Source: Candidatus Paracaedibacteraceae bacterium
GTDB lineage: Bacteria > Pseudomonadota > Alphaproteobacteria > Paracaedibacterales > Paracaedibacteraceae
Length of the DNA: 64,000 bases
Direction of reading: 5' to 3'
Assembly (NCBI GenBank): GCA_019636035.1
Contig: JAHBYI010000001.1
Span: 675,508 to 739,507, forward strand
The notes below the pieces were generated by a model that had not been told where the DNA came from, searched no databases, and saw only the letters and a program-made list of their open reading frames with translations. Shown one piece after another: positions 44,484 to 53,620 of the stretch (position 1 is its first letter; every line of letters starts with the position of its first letter). The translations under genes were made by a program, and so were the position numbers.

Positions 44484-46069
44484 TTGACCCGTTTAAAGCG
44501 TGTGTCTTTGCCTTCATACAAGGCACTCATCATACAAAGATCCGTTTTCCCATCCTTAATAACACCAAAAATGATGTCTCCCATAGGTGTGTCGGTGACA
44601 CTATAGGATTTTGTGAAATCACTGGGGGGAAAGCTGAAATTATCACCATTCCAGTGATTCAATGAAACAGACAAATCCCGATAGTTAAGGGTAAGGCGTC
44701 CTGATTCAAGACGAATTTCAAGCTGTCCGTAAAGAGAATTTTCATAAGTGCCGACATAAGTCTCTAAGGTACGCGCTGGCTGTGGGTTCTTTAAGCGATA
44801 CTCTTTGCGTTGTTCTTCTTGACGTGCTCTGGATTTAATCAGTTCGTTTTTAAGCTCAAGGCTCCAATCCCGATCATCATCAATATCTGCAACCATGTCC
44901 AGGAATTTAGAGCGCAATGCTTCTGGTGCCAGATTAACACGCATGCCACCAACATTACTCAAAACCACAAGGCCAATCTTCTTTTCAGGGGCATAGGCGA
45001 TTAAGGAACGGGTTCCTGTCATCCCCCCCATATGAGCTAGGACACGCTTGATATTACCATAGTCATGAATATACCAACCCATGCCATAATGGATGTCTGT
45101 CACGCGTTCCTTGGGAAAGAGTCGCCCCCCTTGAGGCGCACCAACATGGGTGAGTCTGTCTTGCAGCTTAGCCAGACCTGCTTCGGAAATAAGACGCGTT
45201 CCGGACGATGTTATCCCGTCATTCATCCAGAATTGTAACCATTTTGCCATATCTGTGATTGAGGCGTTGACACCGCGGGATGCTGGAAAGCGGTAAATGG
45301 CCGGGTTTCCACCTTTGATGACATGAGAGCGAAATGATGGAAACAGGTAATGTTGATCAATACGGTCGCTGAATTTTGTTTTAATTCTTTGCCAAAAGGA
45401 TTTGATCTTGCTGTCTGATGGTGTTGTGCCGTCTTCACCAACACTGGCCGAGGTCATCGCTAGGGGAATAAAAATCTCTTCTGCAAGCAATGTATTCAAG
45501 GTTTTTTCTGTAACTTTTTCTGCAACCCAACCGAATAATCCGGGGAAAATATTTTGATAATCAAATTTTTCATCAAAGGGATTAATGGGGTTGATCTGGT
45601 CTAAAACACCATAAATTTCAGATTCAGACCATCCTGTTTCCACCAGGGTATCATAAGCAAAAGTGGGCAAGCCACTGCGATGCTGGAATAGTTTTGCAAC
45701 CGTAAACCCTTGTGTTGCTTCATCGCTGGCAAGCTTGAAATTGGGCAGAATTTCAACAACAGGGGTATTAATGTCGATTTTCCCTTCTTCTTCAAGTTTG
45801 ATCATCAAAAGACTGGAAAAGGCTTTGCTGAGTGAGGCAATGGGAAAGACCGTATCTTTTGTGAGTGCTTTGCAAGTGGCTGCGGATTTTTGCCCAATGG
45901 GACGAATCTCTGTAATTTTGCCATCCTCGACGATTGCATAGGCAAGGCCGGCGAGTCCCCATTCAGAACAGGTTTTGGCAGCATAATCCGAGAATTTTTT
46001 GTAATCAAAAGGCTTAGCGACAGCGAGCGAGATGAAGACAACGAGAGTCGAGAGTAAACGGTAGATCAT
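44480..46069 (-). CDS. Exported beta-lactamase-family serine hydrolase
   Basis: A 529-aa class C beta-lactamase/DD-peptidase-like hydrolase with a signal peptide (MIYRLLSTLVVFISLAVA). The nucleophile motif SxxK is SLSK (PIASLSKAFSS), the tyrosine motif is YQN, and the third motif is HMGG (LAHMGGMTG). A DUF3471-like C-terminal domain follows (residues about 430-529). Such proteins act on D-amino peptides, esters or cell-wall fragments; the substrate is unknown. It follows ridA after 12 bp. Confidence 0.85.
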   Translation of the reverse strand: MIYRLLSTLVVFISLAVAKPFDYKKFSDYAAKTCSEWGLAGLAYAIVEDGKITEIRPIGQKSAATCKALTKDTVFPIASLSKAFSSLLMIKLEEEGKIDINTPVVEILPNFKLASDEATQGFTVAKLFQHRSGLPTFAYDTLVETGWSESEIYGVLDQINPINPFDEKFDYQNIFPGLFGWVAEKVTEKTLNTLLAEEIFIPLAMTSASVGEDGTTPSDSKIKSFWQRIKTKFSDRIDQHYLFPSFRSHVIKGGNPAIYRFPASRGVNASITDMAKWLQFWMNDGITSSGTRLISEAGLAKLQDRLTHVGAPQGGRLFPKERVTDIHYGMGWYIHDYGNIKRVLAHMGGMTGTRSLIAYAPEKKIGLVVLSNVGGMRVNLAPEALRSKFLDMVADIDDDRDWSLELKNELIKSRARQEEQRKEYRLKNPQPARTLETYVGTYENSLYGQLEIRLESGRLTLNYRDLSVSLNHWNGDNFSFPPSDFTKSYSVTDTPMGDIIFGVIKDGKTDLCMMSALYEGKDTRFKRVK

Positions 46070-46081
46070 CGTGCGTTAACC

Positions 46082-46543
46082 TTAGTCAATTTCAAACAGA
46101 GCTTCGATTTCAACACTTGCCCCCAGAGGAAGTGCTGCAACACCAACCGCAGCCCGAGCATGGCGACCGGCCTCACCAAAGATGTCAGCAATTAAATCCG
46201 AAGCGCCATTGATGACGAGGGGGTGTTTGGTAAAATCCGGAGTGCTTGCAACAAAACCACCAAGTCGAACACACTGGCGAACGCGTGACCAATCACCATC
46301 GATGGCTGTCTTTAGGTGCGCCAGAATATTAATGGCACATTGGCGTGCGGCTTCGATCCCTTGGTCAAGGGAGACATAATCACCGAGGTGCCCCGGGTGA
46401 AGGATCGCGCCATCTTTAAAAGGCAGTTGCCCTGAAATAATAACCATATTACCAACTTTTTTATAGCCCACATAGTTGGCCACAGCATTGGGGACATCAG
46501 GAATTGTAATGTTGAGGTCATTGAGTCGATTGGCAATGGTCAT
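46082..46543 (-). CDS. ridA: RidA family reactive-intermediate deaminase
   Basis: A 153-aa YjgF/YER057c/UK114 protein that hydrolyses 2-aminoacrylate-type enamines. The C-terminal motif GRHARAAVGVAALPLGASVEIEA contains the conserved substrate-binding arginine. The N-terminus is slightly longer than typical RidA (about 130 aa), matching the RidA-like subgroup with two insertion strands. Its ATG overlaps the hemW stop by 4 bp. Confidence 0.88.
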   Translation of the reverse strand: MTIANRLNDLNITIPDVPNAVANYVGYKKVGNMVIISGQLPFKDGAILHPGHLGDYVSLDQGIEAARQCAINILAHLKTAIDGDWSRVRQCVRLGGFVASTPDFTKHPLVINGASDLIADIFGEAGRHARAAVGVAALPLGASVEIEALFEID

Positions 46544-47676
46544 TCTGGTCTCCGAATTAGTCTTAAAATCTCATTGAGGCAAAGTCTACCCTGAGGTGTT
46601 GCCATTAAGGTAGTTTCATCATAAACGATCAATTCCGATTTGACCAGACGGTCAATTGCGGTAAAATCGAGAACATCATCAGTTAAGCACGGAAGACGCC
46701 CCAAATCAAAGGGACGATTGAGCCTGAGTCCCATTAATAACATTTCGCTGGCCTGTTCTTGAGGTGTTAATATTGTATCCTCATCAAAACCATTGTCGTG
46801 CTCAAGACAGTTGGATAACCACGTTTCTGGTGCACGATATTGTTTAGTGGCATGGCCTTGCCCGTTTAAGGTGAGGCGTCCATGGGCACCGGGGCCAATG
46901 CCTGCATAATCCTGATAGAGCCAATAGGCCAAATTATGCTGTGATTCGCAGCCCAATTTTGCGTAATTCGAGACTTCATAGCCGATCAACCCACGTTCTG
47001 CACATAGATCCGTTGTCATTTCGTAAAGATCAGCAGCCAGATCTTCGTTGGGAAGTGTGAAATCACCGCGCGCATGGCGGGTTGCAAAGGCTGTTCCCGG
47101 CTCAATCGTAAGTTGATACAAAGAGAGATGCTCTGTCCCGTACTGCAGGGCATCCCGTAGTTCTGATTCCCACTGAGCAAGGGTTTGATGGGGGCGGGCA
47201 TAAATCAAATCAAAGGAAACGCGTTTAAAACAGTTTTGAGCTGTTTCAATGGCGCGTCGTCCTTCATCAACACTATGAAGGCGACCCAGAAATTTTAGGT
47301 CATCAGGGTTAAGAGACTGAATCCCTAAGGAGACACGATTAATGCCGGCCTGGGCAAGGGTCTTAAAATTATCAACTTCGACGCTGTTAGGATTGGCCTC
47401 TAGGGTAATTTCTATGTTGGTTGGAATATTCCATAACCGATCAATTTCAGATAGAATATCCTGAACAAGAGCCGGGGGCATCAGCGACGGTGTTCCACCG
47501 CCAAAGAAAATGCTAGAAATTTGACGTTCACCTGTCAATAGGCGATGGCGTTTGAGTTCTTTGATGAAGGCAGCCCGCCACGCATCAACATCAATGCTGT
47601 TGCGCACGTGGCTATTAAAGTCACAATAGGGGCATTTGGACGCACAAAACGGCCAATGAAGATAAAGGGCTAGCAT
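46540..47676 (-). CDS. hemW: Heme chaperone HemW (radical SAM)
   Basis: A 378-aa radical SAM protein. The cluster motif CASKCPYCDF has the C-x3-C-x2-C pattern, with GGGTPSL and EANPNSV following; the C-terminal domain begins near SEMLLMGLRL. The extra Cys seen in CPYCDFNSH fits HemW rather than coproporphyrinogen oxidase HemN. HemW delivers heme to membrane targets. It is coupled to ridA by a 4-bp overlap. Confidence 0.92.
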   Translation of the reverse strand: MLALYLHWPFCASKCPYCDFNSHVRNSIDVDAWRAAFIKELKRHRLLTGERQISSIFFGGGTPSLMPPALVQDILSEIDRLWNIPTNIEITLEANPNSVEVDNFKTLAQAGINRVSLGIQSLNPDDLKFLGRLHSVDEGRRAIETAQNCFKRVSFDLIYARPHQTLAQWESELRDALQYGTEHLSLYQLTIEPGTAFATRHARGDFTLPNEDLAADLYEMTTDLCAERGLIGYEVSNYAKLGCESQHNLAYWLYQDYAGIGPGAHGRLTLNGQGHATKQYRAPETWLSNCLEHDNGFDEDTILTPQEQASEMLLMGLRLNRPFDLGRLPCLTDDVLDFTAIDRLVKSELIVYDETTLMATPQGRLCLNEILRLIRRPE

Positions 47677-47688
47677 CTAACGGCCGCG

Positions 47689-48006
47689 TTATGCCGCTTC
47701 TTCGACATCATCTTCGCCAGTATGAGGCGGGAGGGTGTCATCTTCCATGATTCGACCCGATGGGATCATGCCAAGGGCTGCCTTATAGATATCGAGCAAT
47801 TCTTCTTGTTCTGCTGCATCTGCATGTTTCATTTTGCGAAGTTTAACAATCTGTTTCATGACTTTAACGTCAAATCCAACGGCCTTTGCTTCTGAAAATA
47901 CTTCACGGATATTTTCCATGAGTTCTGATTTTTCTTCTTCTAAACGCTCAACTTTTTCAATGAACAACTTCAGTTGGTTGGCGGATGAATTATTAAATAC
48001 TTGCAT
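47689..48006 (-). CDS. gapR: Nucleoid-associated regulator GapR (DUF2312)
   Basis: A 105-aa DNA-binding protein of the alphaproteobacterial GapR family, whose members bind overtwisted DNA ahead of replication and transcription. The dimer coiled coil NQLKLFIEKVERLEEEKSELMENIREVF and the VMKQIVKLRKM segment are characteristic. I start at the ATG at 48006, which has AAAGGAG about 7 nt upstream; a TTG 11 codons earlier is not needed. This gene supports the alphaproteobacterial assignment. Confidence 0.92.
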   Translation of the reverse strand: MQVFNNSSANQLKLFIEKVERLEEEKSELMENIREVFSEAKAVGFDVKVMKQIVKLRKMKHADAAEQEELLDIYKAALGMIPSGRIMEDDTLPPHTGEDDVEEAA

Positions 48007-48022
48007 TCTTATACTCCTTTGA

Positions 48023-48547
48023 TTAAAAACGATAGCCAATCCTCAGGCCGACACTTGTGATACCTGGGTTGGGTTGTGTAATACGGGCATTTGACGCGTG
48101 GTCAAGAGTTAAATACCCTGTCCATTTTTCTGTGATTTTATAGCCAAGGGACAACGATTCATGAAATAAAATCCGTGATCCCAAAGCATGGTTTTTGGCT
48201 GAACTCCGTTTTGTTTTACCGTCATGAACTTCACCCCCGAATTGTGGTTCTAAAACAAACTGTCCCATATGGATTGTCCAGTTAAGACCACCATAAAAAT
48301 GGCTCGTTGCGCCATAGGTGTTGATATTGAGGCCAATAGCTGGCTCAGGGTTAAAGACCCAATCCCAAAAGTCACCTGATAATTCCGGGAATAGGGCTTC
48401 ACAATTGATGTTTTTACCTTTTTCATAGTGATGATGTAAATCAAGACCACGGACATCATTACGCAGAACGCCAAGCTTAATTTGCGAAACGCTTAAGGCT
48501 GCCTGAGCTGAACTCAAACAAAACAGCGCAATTAAAATACCCCTCAT
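48023..48547 (-). CDS. pagL: PagL-like lipid A 3-O-deacylase, putative
   Basis: A 174-aa exported protein (signal MRGILIALFCLSSAQA) that looks like an 8-stranded outer-membrane barrel, ending in GLRIGYRF. Near the C-terminus LDHASNARI carries the PagL catalytic His-x-Ser-Asn arrangement. PagL trims one acyl chain from lipid A and lowers TLR4 signalling. I start at the ATG at 48547, with GGAG 7 nt upstream; the longer frame overlaps hslO. Activity is inferred from the motif only. Confidence 0.72.
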   Translation of the reverse strand: MRGILIALFCLSSAQAALSVSQIKLGVLRNDVRGLDLHHHYEKGKNINCEALFPELSGDFWDWVFNPEPAIGLNINTYGATSHFYGGLNWTIHMGQFVLEPQFGGEVHDGKTKRSSAKNHALGSRILFHESLSLGYKITEKWTGYLTLDHASNARITQPNPGITSVGLRIGYRF

Positions 48548-48560
48548 CAAATTCTCCATC

Positions 48561-49442
48561 TTAAAAGTCATCTTCGGCAAAGCTATATCCGACACCACAG
48601 AACTCACAGGTCACAGTTATTTTATCATCAAACACCATTTCCTTGCGGTCAAGAGCAGAGAATCCGTCTAACATGTCCCTTATCTTGACTTGCGAACAGC
48701 GACATCTTGCTTCAATTGCTTGGGCATCATAGGTGCGCACGCCACCCTCCCAGAACAAGCGATAAAGTAAATCCGTGTTTGATAAGTTTCGATCGAGTAA
48801 TTCCTTACGTGTTGTGCTACCAACGATACTCAACGCATGAATCCACTGGTCATCAGCTTCGTCTTTTTCTTCGGCTGAGACGGTGTGGGGCAGGGGAAGC
48901 CTCTGAATCATTAAGGCAGCGCAGGCGAGTTCATGCTGATCAGAACTGTGAGCAAGCACAATCCCTGTCTCAAGTTGTTCAGATTGCCTGAAAAAGTGGT
49001 GTGTTGTTTCAGATAATGTTTTCCCTGTTAGTTCCACAACACCTTGATAGCGATCTTCACCGGTCTTTGGGTCAATGGTAAAAACTAACGTTCCTTGGCC
49101 AAAAACTTTTTGAATATTTTTACTGTCTTGGGGTGATAGGGATTGGATCTGATTTTCCTCAAATCGAGCACATCCACGAACAAATTTTTGATCTTCAATA
49201 TCGATAACAAGGATGCGTAAGGGGCCATCCCCTGTGATTTGGAGGGTAAACAATCCATCAAACTTAAAGCAGTTGGCAAGGGCAATACCCAGTGCTGTTG
49301 CTTGGGCTAAAAAGCCATTCACAACTGTCGGATAGTTATGTTGATCAATAATTTTCCAAGCTTGCGCATCAAGGCGAACAAGGCGGCCACGCACAGCTGA
49401 ATTTTCAAGTTGAAAAGGAACAACAGTATCAAAAGAAGTCAT
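48561..49442 (-). CDS. hslO: Redox-regulated chaperone Hsp33
   Basis: A 293-aa holdase activated by oxidation. The C-terminal zinc/redox switch has CRC (in EARCRCSQVKIRDM) and CEFC (TCEFCGVGYSF), matching the CxC...CxxC pattern. The N-terminal domain is complete. It lies just upstream of the lipid A deacylase gene on the same strand. Confidence 0.94.
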   Translation of the reverse strand: MTSFDTVVPFQLENSAVRGRLVRLDAQAWKIIDQHNYPTVVNGFLAQATALGIALANCFKFDGLFTLQITGDGPLRILVIDIEDQKFVRGCARFEENQIQSLSPQDSKNIQKVFGQGTLVFTIDPKTGEDRYQGVVELTGKTLSETTHHFFRQSEQLETGIVLAHSSDQHELACAALMIQRLPLPHTVSAEEKDEADDQWIHALSIVGSTTRKELLDRNLSNTDLLYRLFWEGGVRTYDAQAIEARCRCSQVKIRDMLDGFSALDRKEMVFDDKITVTCEFCGVGYSFAEDDF

Positions 49443-49514
49443 TGGGTATTTATTTGAATTTACGCTTCATCTGCATCGAGATTAGCATAGCTTGTCCTAA
49501 CTGCCAAGAACTTG

Positions 49515-49548
49515 CTTATCACCAAAAACAGCGAAATCTGGTGATAAG
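49515..49548. repeat. Perfect 10-bp inverted repeat upstream of hslO
   Basis: CTTATCACCA (49515-49524) and TGGTGATAAG (49539-49548) form a hairpin with a 14-nt loop, in the spacer between tolC and hslO. It could be a terminator-like structure after tolC or an operator; no T-run allows a firm call. Confidence 0.45.
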
Positions 49549-49553
49549 GGGGC

Positions 49554-49596
49554 TTATACCAAACGCCAGATTAACTTAGACGAATGGTGTTTGGTA
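49554..49596. repeat. Dispersed palindromic repeat, copy 2
   Basis: TTATACCAAAC...GTTTGGTAT arms directly abut the tolC stop codon. The reverse complement matches 32287-32331 in arms and core (TAAGTTAATCTGG). Its position suggests it acts as the end hairpin of the tolC transcript. Confidence 0.65.
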
Positions 49597-51144
49597 TTAG
49601 ATTCGGTTTTTCGTGGCGTTATAGTGCTCTTTAGGATCGTAATAATCAACCTTGAGTTTTTGTCCACGAGCCGTTAGGTCACCCATAAAGTACAACAGTT
49701 GGTAGGCTGCGAGATAATAATCGCGTTCTGCTTGCACGAGAGCTCGCTGTGATTCAACAAGTTGATTGATAGCATTGAGGACATCGAGCAGAATTTTTGA
49801 TCCCACATTGAGTTCTTCGCGCGTCCCTTCGAGGCTGACTTGGTTGGCTTTGACTTGCGTGCGATAAAATTCAACATTAGCGTGGGCTGATTTAAAGAGG
49901 TTCCAGGATTGAATGGCTTGTTCCATGGATTCACGGCGGATCCGCTCAATACCAATGCGTGCTTGTTCTGCTGTTTCCGCTGCTTGGCGACGTTGAGAGC
50001 GCGTCATTCCTGCTTCGTAGAGAGGAACGGTTAATTGTACCTGAAGAGAATGCCCCCACGTTCTGTCATTAAGCGGGTTTCGGTTGTATTCAAACTGAGT
50101 TCCTTGGAGTCGATTTTTATTACGATCGCGCCGAGCATTTGAATTGCCGATCAAATCCAGCTTAGGGAGGAGTTCGCTCTCCCTGACATCTACGGCATGT
50201 CTGGCCGCTGTTTCATCATTCATAGCTTGGATAATCTTGGGGAAGTTTAACCGTGTGCGCTCCAGAACCTCATCAAGGGATGTCGGGATGCCAGAGGGTA
50301 ATTCAGGTTTATGGAGTGTGCCGGGTTTGCGTAAGGTAATGCGTTCAAATGTTGCACGCGTTCCATCAAGGGTTGCTTCGGCGGATTGACGGCGGGCTTT
50401 GGCATCGGCATAACGTCCTTCGGCTTGGGCTTTGCTTGTTAGGGTTTCTTCGCCAATATCATATTTTTGATCGGTAGCTTCGAGGGTTTTTCTAAGGGTT
50501 TCTTCATTTTGCTTGAGGAGTTCTAGTTCAGCAATATTTGTCATCAGGTCAAGATAGGATTGACAGGCTTGCAAAAGAACGGTTTGTTCTTCATCGGCAA
50601 GGGCTGCTCTTGCTGCCATAACTCGAGATTTGGCTTCCCGGGTTTGATAAACAGTGCCGCCGCCTGTGAACAGGTTTTGCCGTAATTCTACGCCCGCGGA
50701 GAGAAACTGATTTCGTGTTGCGGTTGTTGCCGTTTGTTGACGATTGATCGTTTCATCAATTGTATCCCCTGAATAGTTGTTTCGGCCAATACCGGCTGAG
50801 ACAACCCCATTGACTGTTGGACGCCATCCTGCTTTTGCTTGGACAATGCCTTCGTCCAAGGCGCGCACAGCGGAACGTTGTGCTTTGATCTGAGGATTCG
50901 TTTTATAGGCATCAATCATGGCTTGAGAAATCGAATCATCAAGGCCACGATTTTTATTTTCAGGAGAATTCTGAACAAGGGTTAGCATTCCTTGAGCCTG
51001 GTTTCGGACAAGGTGTTGAACTGTTGTGGTTTGGCGTTGAATATCGTCGATAAAAGTGCGGTTTTTTTCGATCATTGTCACTTTTGCGTTAATTGGCGTG
51101 GATAGCAATAATCCCAGGATTGATAGCGTGAATCTATTCAACAT
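49597..51144 (-). CDS. tolC: TolC-family outer-membrane efflux/secretion channel
   Basis: A 515-aa exported trimeric channel subunit. Signal peptide MLNRFTLSILGLLLSTPINA; two long OEP repeats (about residues 65-280 and 290-500) with AMIDAYKTNPQIKAQRSAVRALDEGI, AGWRPTVNGVVSAG and LGSKILLDVLNAINQLVE-type helices. It would serve type I secretion or RND efflux. No inner-membrane partner is adjacent here. Confidence 0.88.
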   Translation of the reverse strand: MLNRFTLSILGLLLSTPINAKVTMIEKNRTFIDDIQRQTTTVQHLVRNQAQGMLTLVQNSPENKNRGLDDSISQAMIDAYKTNPQIKAQRSAVRALDEGIVQAKAGWRPTVNGVVSAGIGRNNYSGDTIDETINRQQTATTATRNQFLSAGVELRQNLFTGGGTVYQTREAKSRVMAARAALADEEQTVLLQACQSYLDLMTNIAELELLKQNEETLRKTLEATDQKYDIGEETLTSKAQAEGRYADAKARRQSAEATLDGTRATFERITLRKPGTLHKPELPSGIPTSLDEVLERTRLNFPKIIQAMNDETAARHAVDVRESELLPKLDLIGNSNARRDRNKNRLQGTQFEYNRNPLNDRTWGHSLQVQLTVPLYEAGMTRSQRRQAAETAEQARIGIERIRRESMEQAIQSWNLFKSAHANVEFYRTQVKANQVSLEGTREELNVGSKILLDVLNAINQLVESQRALVQAERDYYLAAYQLLYFMGDLTARGQKLKVDYYDPKEHYNATKNRI

Positions 51145-51156
51145 CGTTATTTCTTT

Positions 51157-51477
51157 CTAGTATCGCTTCATTTCTTTATCAACATCTTTAGCCCAAGTAT
51201 CGATCCCGCCAGATAAACAAACAACTTTGTTATAACCGCATCCTTTTAGAAAGGCGGCGGCTTGACGGCTGCGTGATCCGTGGTGGCAAACCATGACGAT
51301 GGTTTTGTCCTGTGGTAAGTCGTGCATATACATGGGAAGGTCATCCATAGGGACGTTCATACTTCCATCGATGGCGCAAAGCTGTTGCTCCCAGGACGGG
51401 CGAAGATCAACAAGGGCTAAATCTTCTTTGCGTTCAAGCATTTGTTTTAACTGTTGAGCTGTAATTTCTTTACTCAT
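51157..51477 (-). CDS. Single-domain rhodanese-like protein
   Basis: A 106-aa rhodanese domain with the active-site loop CHHGSRS (Cys about residue 66) and LVDLRPSWE / GGIDTWAKDVD elements. I start at the ATG at 51477, preceded by GAGGAGGAAATC; a longer frame would run back through the tRNA-Cys gene. Such proteins move sulfane sulfur or act in detoxification. It lies just downstream of tolC's start on the same strand, between tolC and tRNA-Cys. Confidence 0.88.
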   Translation of the reverse strand: MSKEITAQQLKQMLERKEDLALVDLRPSWEQQLCAIDGSMNVPMDDLPMYMHDLPQDKTIVMVCHHGSRSRQAAAFLKGCGYNKVVCLSGGIDTWAKDVDKEMKRY

Positions 51478-51542
51478 GATTTCCTCCTCAACGAATCTCT
51501 TGACCTTTTGTCGATATCCGTCTACTATCACAATATCTATGA

Positions 51543-51616
51543 GGCCGGGTGGCAGAGTGGTTATGCAGAGGACTGCAAATCCTTGTACGTCGGTTCGATT
51601 CCGGTCCCGGCCTCCA
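51543..51616 (+). tRNA. tRNA-Cys (GCA)
   Basis: Acceptor stem GGCCGGG pairs with CCCGGCC; the anticodon loop CTGCAAA gives anticodon GCA; the T-arm is CGG TTCGATT CCG. Discriminator T and CCA are encoded. It is transcribed in the opposite direction to the rhodanese gene. Confidence 0.94.
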
Positions 51617-51712
51617 CGTTTCCAATTTCCCACCAAAATTCATTTTTTTACAAAAACCTCAAAAAAACACTTGCAAACATTAGTCAAACACGTTATAAAA
51701 TCAATACATCAA

Positions 51713-51788
51713 GTCCCCATCGTCTAGAGGCCTAGGACATCGCCCTTTCAAGGCGGCAACACGGGTTCGAATCCCGTTGGGGACGCCA
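51713..51788 (+). tRNA. tRNA-Glu (TTC)
   Basis: Acceptor stem GTCCCCA pairs with TGGGGAC; the anticodon loop CTTTCAA gives anticodon TTC; the T-arm is ACGGG TTCGAAT CCCGT. Discriminator G and CCA are encoded. It lies 97 bp after tRNA-Cys, and the two may be one transcript. Confidence 0.95.
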
Positions 51789-51978
51789 TCCTTGATAAAC
51801 CTCCCAACATCTTTATAACGTATAAGACTTTTGCCTTATAATTCCACGTTAGCGAGTAGCCTCTTAAAAAAGTCTTAATGCTAAAATTTAATTTTATTTG
51901 TTTGTTTTGTGATAAAAATAACCAAGGAATCGCTTGATTTGCAGGGGAGAGTTAATTCTTTTCTTTAAAAAGTCTTAA

Positions 51979-52494
51979 TCAGGCGTTGATTTGGATGACG
52001 GCACCGGTTTTTGTGGCACTGTATATTTCTTCAATTTCATCATTTGAAACAGCGATGCACCCTTGAGTCCAATCGCGATTGGCGTGTGCTTTGCCGATCC
52101 AAGATGATTTTTTATCTAATCCGTGGATCATGACGTCACCGCCGGGATGAACACAGTTTTCCTGAGCGCATAATAAATCTTGCTCATTCGGATAGGAAAT
52201 TCTTAACGATTTGTGAAACTTGCTGTTTGGGTTTTTGCCCGAGATTTTATAGATCCCCTCGGGTGTTTTATAATCACCTTGGCGTTGTTTGTGGCCGATG
52301 GGATTTTTGCCCAAAGCAATCCGATATGTTTTTATGATTCGGTCATTACACCGAAGTTCGAGTTGTCTTTTTGTTTTATAAACAACTATTTTATCAATAG
52401 AATTGTTAGGAATCTGAGGAGGAGAGGAGGCTGATTCTGTTGACTCTATCAACAGAAAGCCTCCGAGTAAGGTGATGATGGTTTTAATCATCAA
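51979..52494 (-). CDS. L,D-transpeptidase (YkuD family)
   Basis: Exported 171-aa enzyme forming 3-3 peptidoglycan crosslinks or attaching lipoprotein. Signal peptide to about residue 21, then a YkuD domain with YKTKRQLELRCND, TPEGIYKISGKN, DVMIHGLD and the catalytic TQGCIAVSN (Cys in GC). A second similar gene lies at 60.1-60.6 kb. There is 190 bp of gene-free sequence upstream. Confidence 0.9.
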   Translation of the reverse strand: MMIKTIITLLGGFLLIESTESASSPPQIPNNSIDKIVVYKTKRQLELRCNDRIIKTYRIALGKNPIGHKQRQGDYKTPEGIYKISGKNPNSKFHKSLRISYPNEQDLLCAQENCVHPGGDVMIHGLDKKSSWIGKAHANRDWTQGCIAVSNDEIEEIYSATKTGAVIQINA

Positions 52495-52503
52495 ACGCCC
52501 TGT

Positions 52504-53040
52504 TTAGCGACGGGTGTTGTCAGGAACAATACGTGCACGGCTTATGTTCGTGCGTCCGCCCATATTGATGGTTGTTGTGTTCCCGGACTTGATTGGCGTA
52601 ATGACGAGGACACGTTGTCCGACAGGCATATCCAAGTCTGCCCCTTGTGCGAGGGTCAGGATTTGACCGTTATCCAGTTCAACCTGGTATTCAAAACCTT
52701 GTTGTTCTGTCAACTTTTGTTCGACAAAATGACCGGCAATGGCACCGGCGATTGCACCGATAGCTGTAGCAGCTACAGCACCATTTCCGTTGCCAATGTT
52801 TGATCCTGCAACGGCACCGCCAACACCACCGGCAAAGACACCTGCACCGGGATCATTCTGGTGTTCTGGATCTTTTGCATTAATGTTGACAACGCGTTTT
52901 CCGATAATAATACCACGTTTTGTATCGCTGATTTCACCTGAACCGGCAACGGAATAGTCATTGCCGCCAATTTTAGGGGCACAACCGGTCAGGTTAGCTG
53001 CGGATAAAACCGCTGCAGAAATCATAAGAACTTTTTGCAT
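52504..53040 (-). CDS. Glycine-zipper outer-membrane lipoprotein (SlyB/17-kDa antigen like)
   Basis: A 178-aa lipoprotein with lipobox LTGC (Cys20), a central glycine zipper (about residues 65-105: GAGVFAGGVGGAVAGSNIG and GAIAGAIAGH) and a C-terminal beta domain (VELDNGQILTLAQGAD.DMPVGQRV). This layout matches SlyB and the rickettsial 17-kDa surface antigen. It probably sits in the outer membrane. Confidence 0.9.
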   Translation of the reverse strand: MQKVLMISAAVLSAANLTGCAPKIGGNDYSVAGSGEISDTKRGIIIGKRVVNINAKDPEHQNDPGAGVFAGGVGGAVAGSNIGNGNGAVAATAIGAIAGAIAGHFVEQKLTEQQGFEYQVELDNGQILTLAQGADLDMPVGQRVLVITPIKSGNTTTINMGGRTNISRARIVPDNTRR

Positions 53041-53096
53041 TTAAAAACTCGCTTAATTGAAGTGTCATACGCACACTCCAATATATAAGAGGGGTT

Positions 53097-53537
53097 TTAG
53101 CGTTTTGCAAGAAAAAAACTTTGAAGTAATTGTTTTGATTCATTTTCATCGACTCCTGAGATAACGTCAGGGCGATGCAGGCAGTTGGGCGACTGAAAAA
53201 CTTTTGCGCCGTGGTCAATAGCCCCCCCCTTTGGGTCATAGGCACCATAAATGACTTTTGCCAACCGTGCGTGGCTAATCGCTCCGGCGCACATGGCACA
53301 AGGTTCCAGCGTGACGTAAAGTTCGCAGTCTGATAACCGCATTTCACCCAAAGCAGCACAGGCCTTTTGAATGGCAAGGAGTTCAGCATGAGCCGTTGGA
53401 TCTTTTAGGGATTCACATAGATTATGTGCTGAAGCAATAACCTGCCCCTGTTGAACGATGACAGCACCAATGGGAACTTCATCCTGGTTTTGGGCGAATT
53501 TTGCTTGTTCAAGGGCTAAAGTCATAAAATGAGACAC
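53097..53537 (-). CDS. tadA: tRNA-specific adenosine deaminase TadA
   Basis: Edits A34 to inosine in tRNA-Arg(ACG). The 146-aa cytidine-deaminase fold has the zinc and proton-shuttle motif HAE (PTAHAELLAI) and PCAMC (TLEPCAMCAGAI). Length and both motifs match bacterial TadA. Confidence 0.92.
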   Translation of the reverse strand: MSHFMTLALEQAKFAQNQDEVPIGAVIVQQGQVIASAHNLCESLKDPTAHAELLAIQKACAALGEMRLSDCELYVTLEPCAMCAGAISHARLAKVIYGAYDPKGGAIDHGAKVFQSPNCLHRPDVISGVDENESKQLLQSFFLAKR

Positions 53538-53620
53538 GGTCGTGATTGAATTTTAAGCAGATGGTTTATCTTTATGATTCTATAGTAGAAAAACAAGATA
53601 TGAAATGGTAATTAACAGGG

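Noticed and set aside
51478..51636. Longer start for the rhodanese gene through tRNA-Cys
   Set aside because: The extension is read from the antisense strand of a tRNA gene, while a strong ribosome binding site precedes the ATG at 51477.
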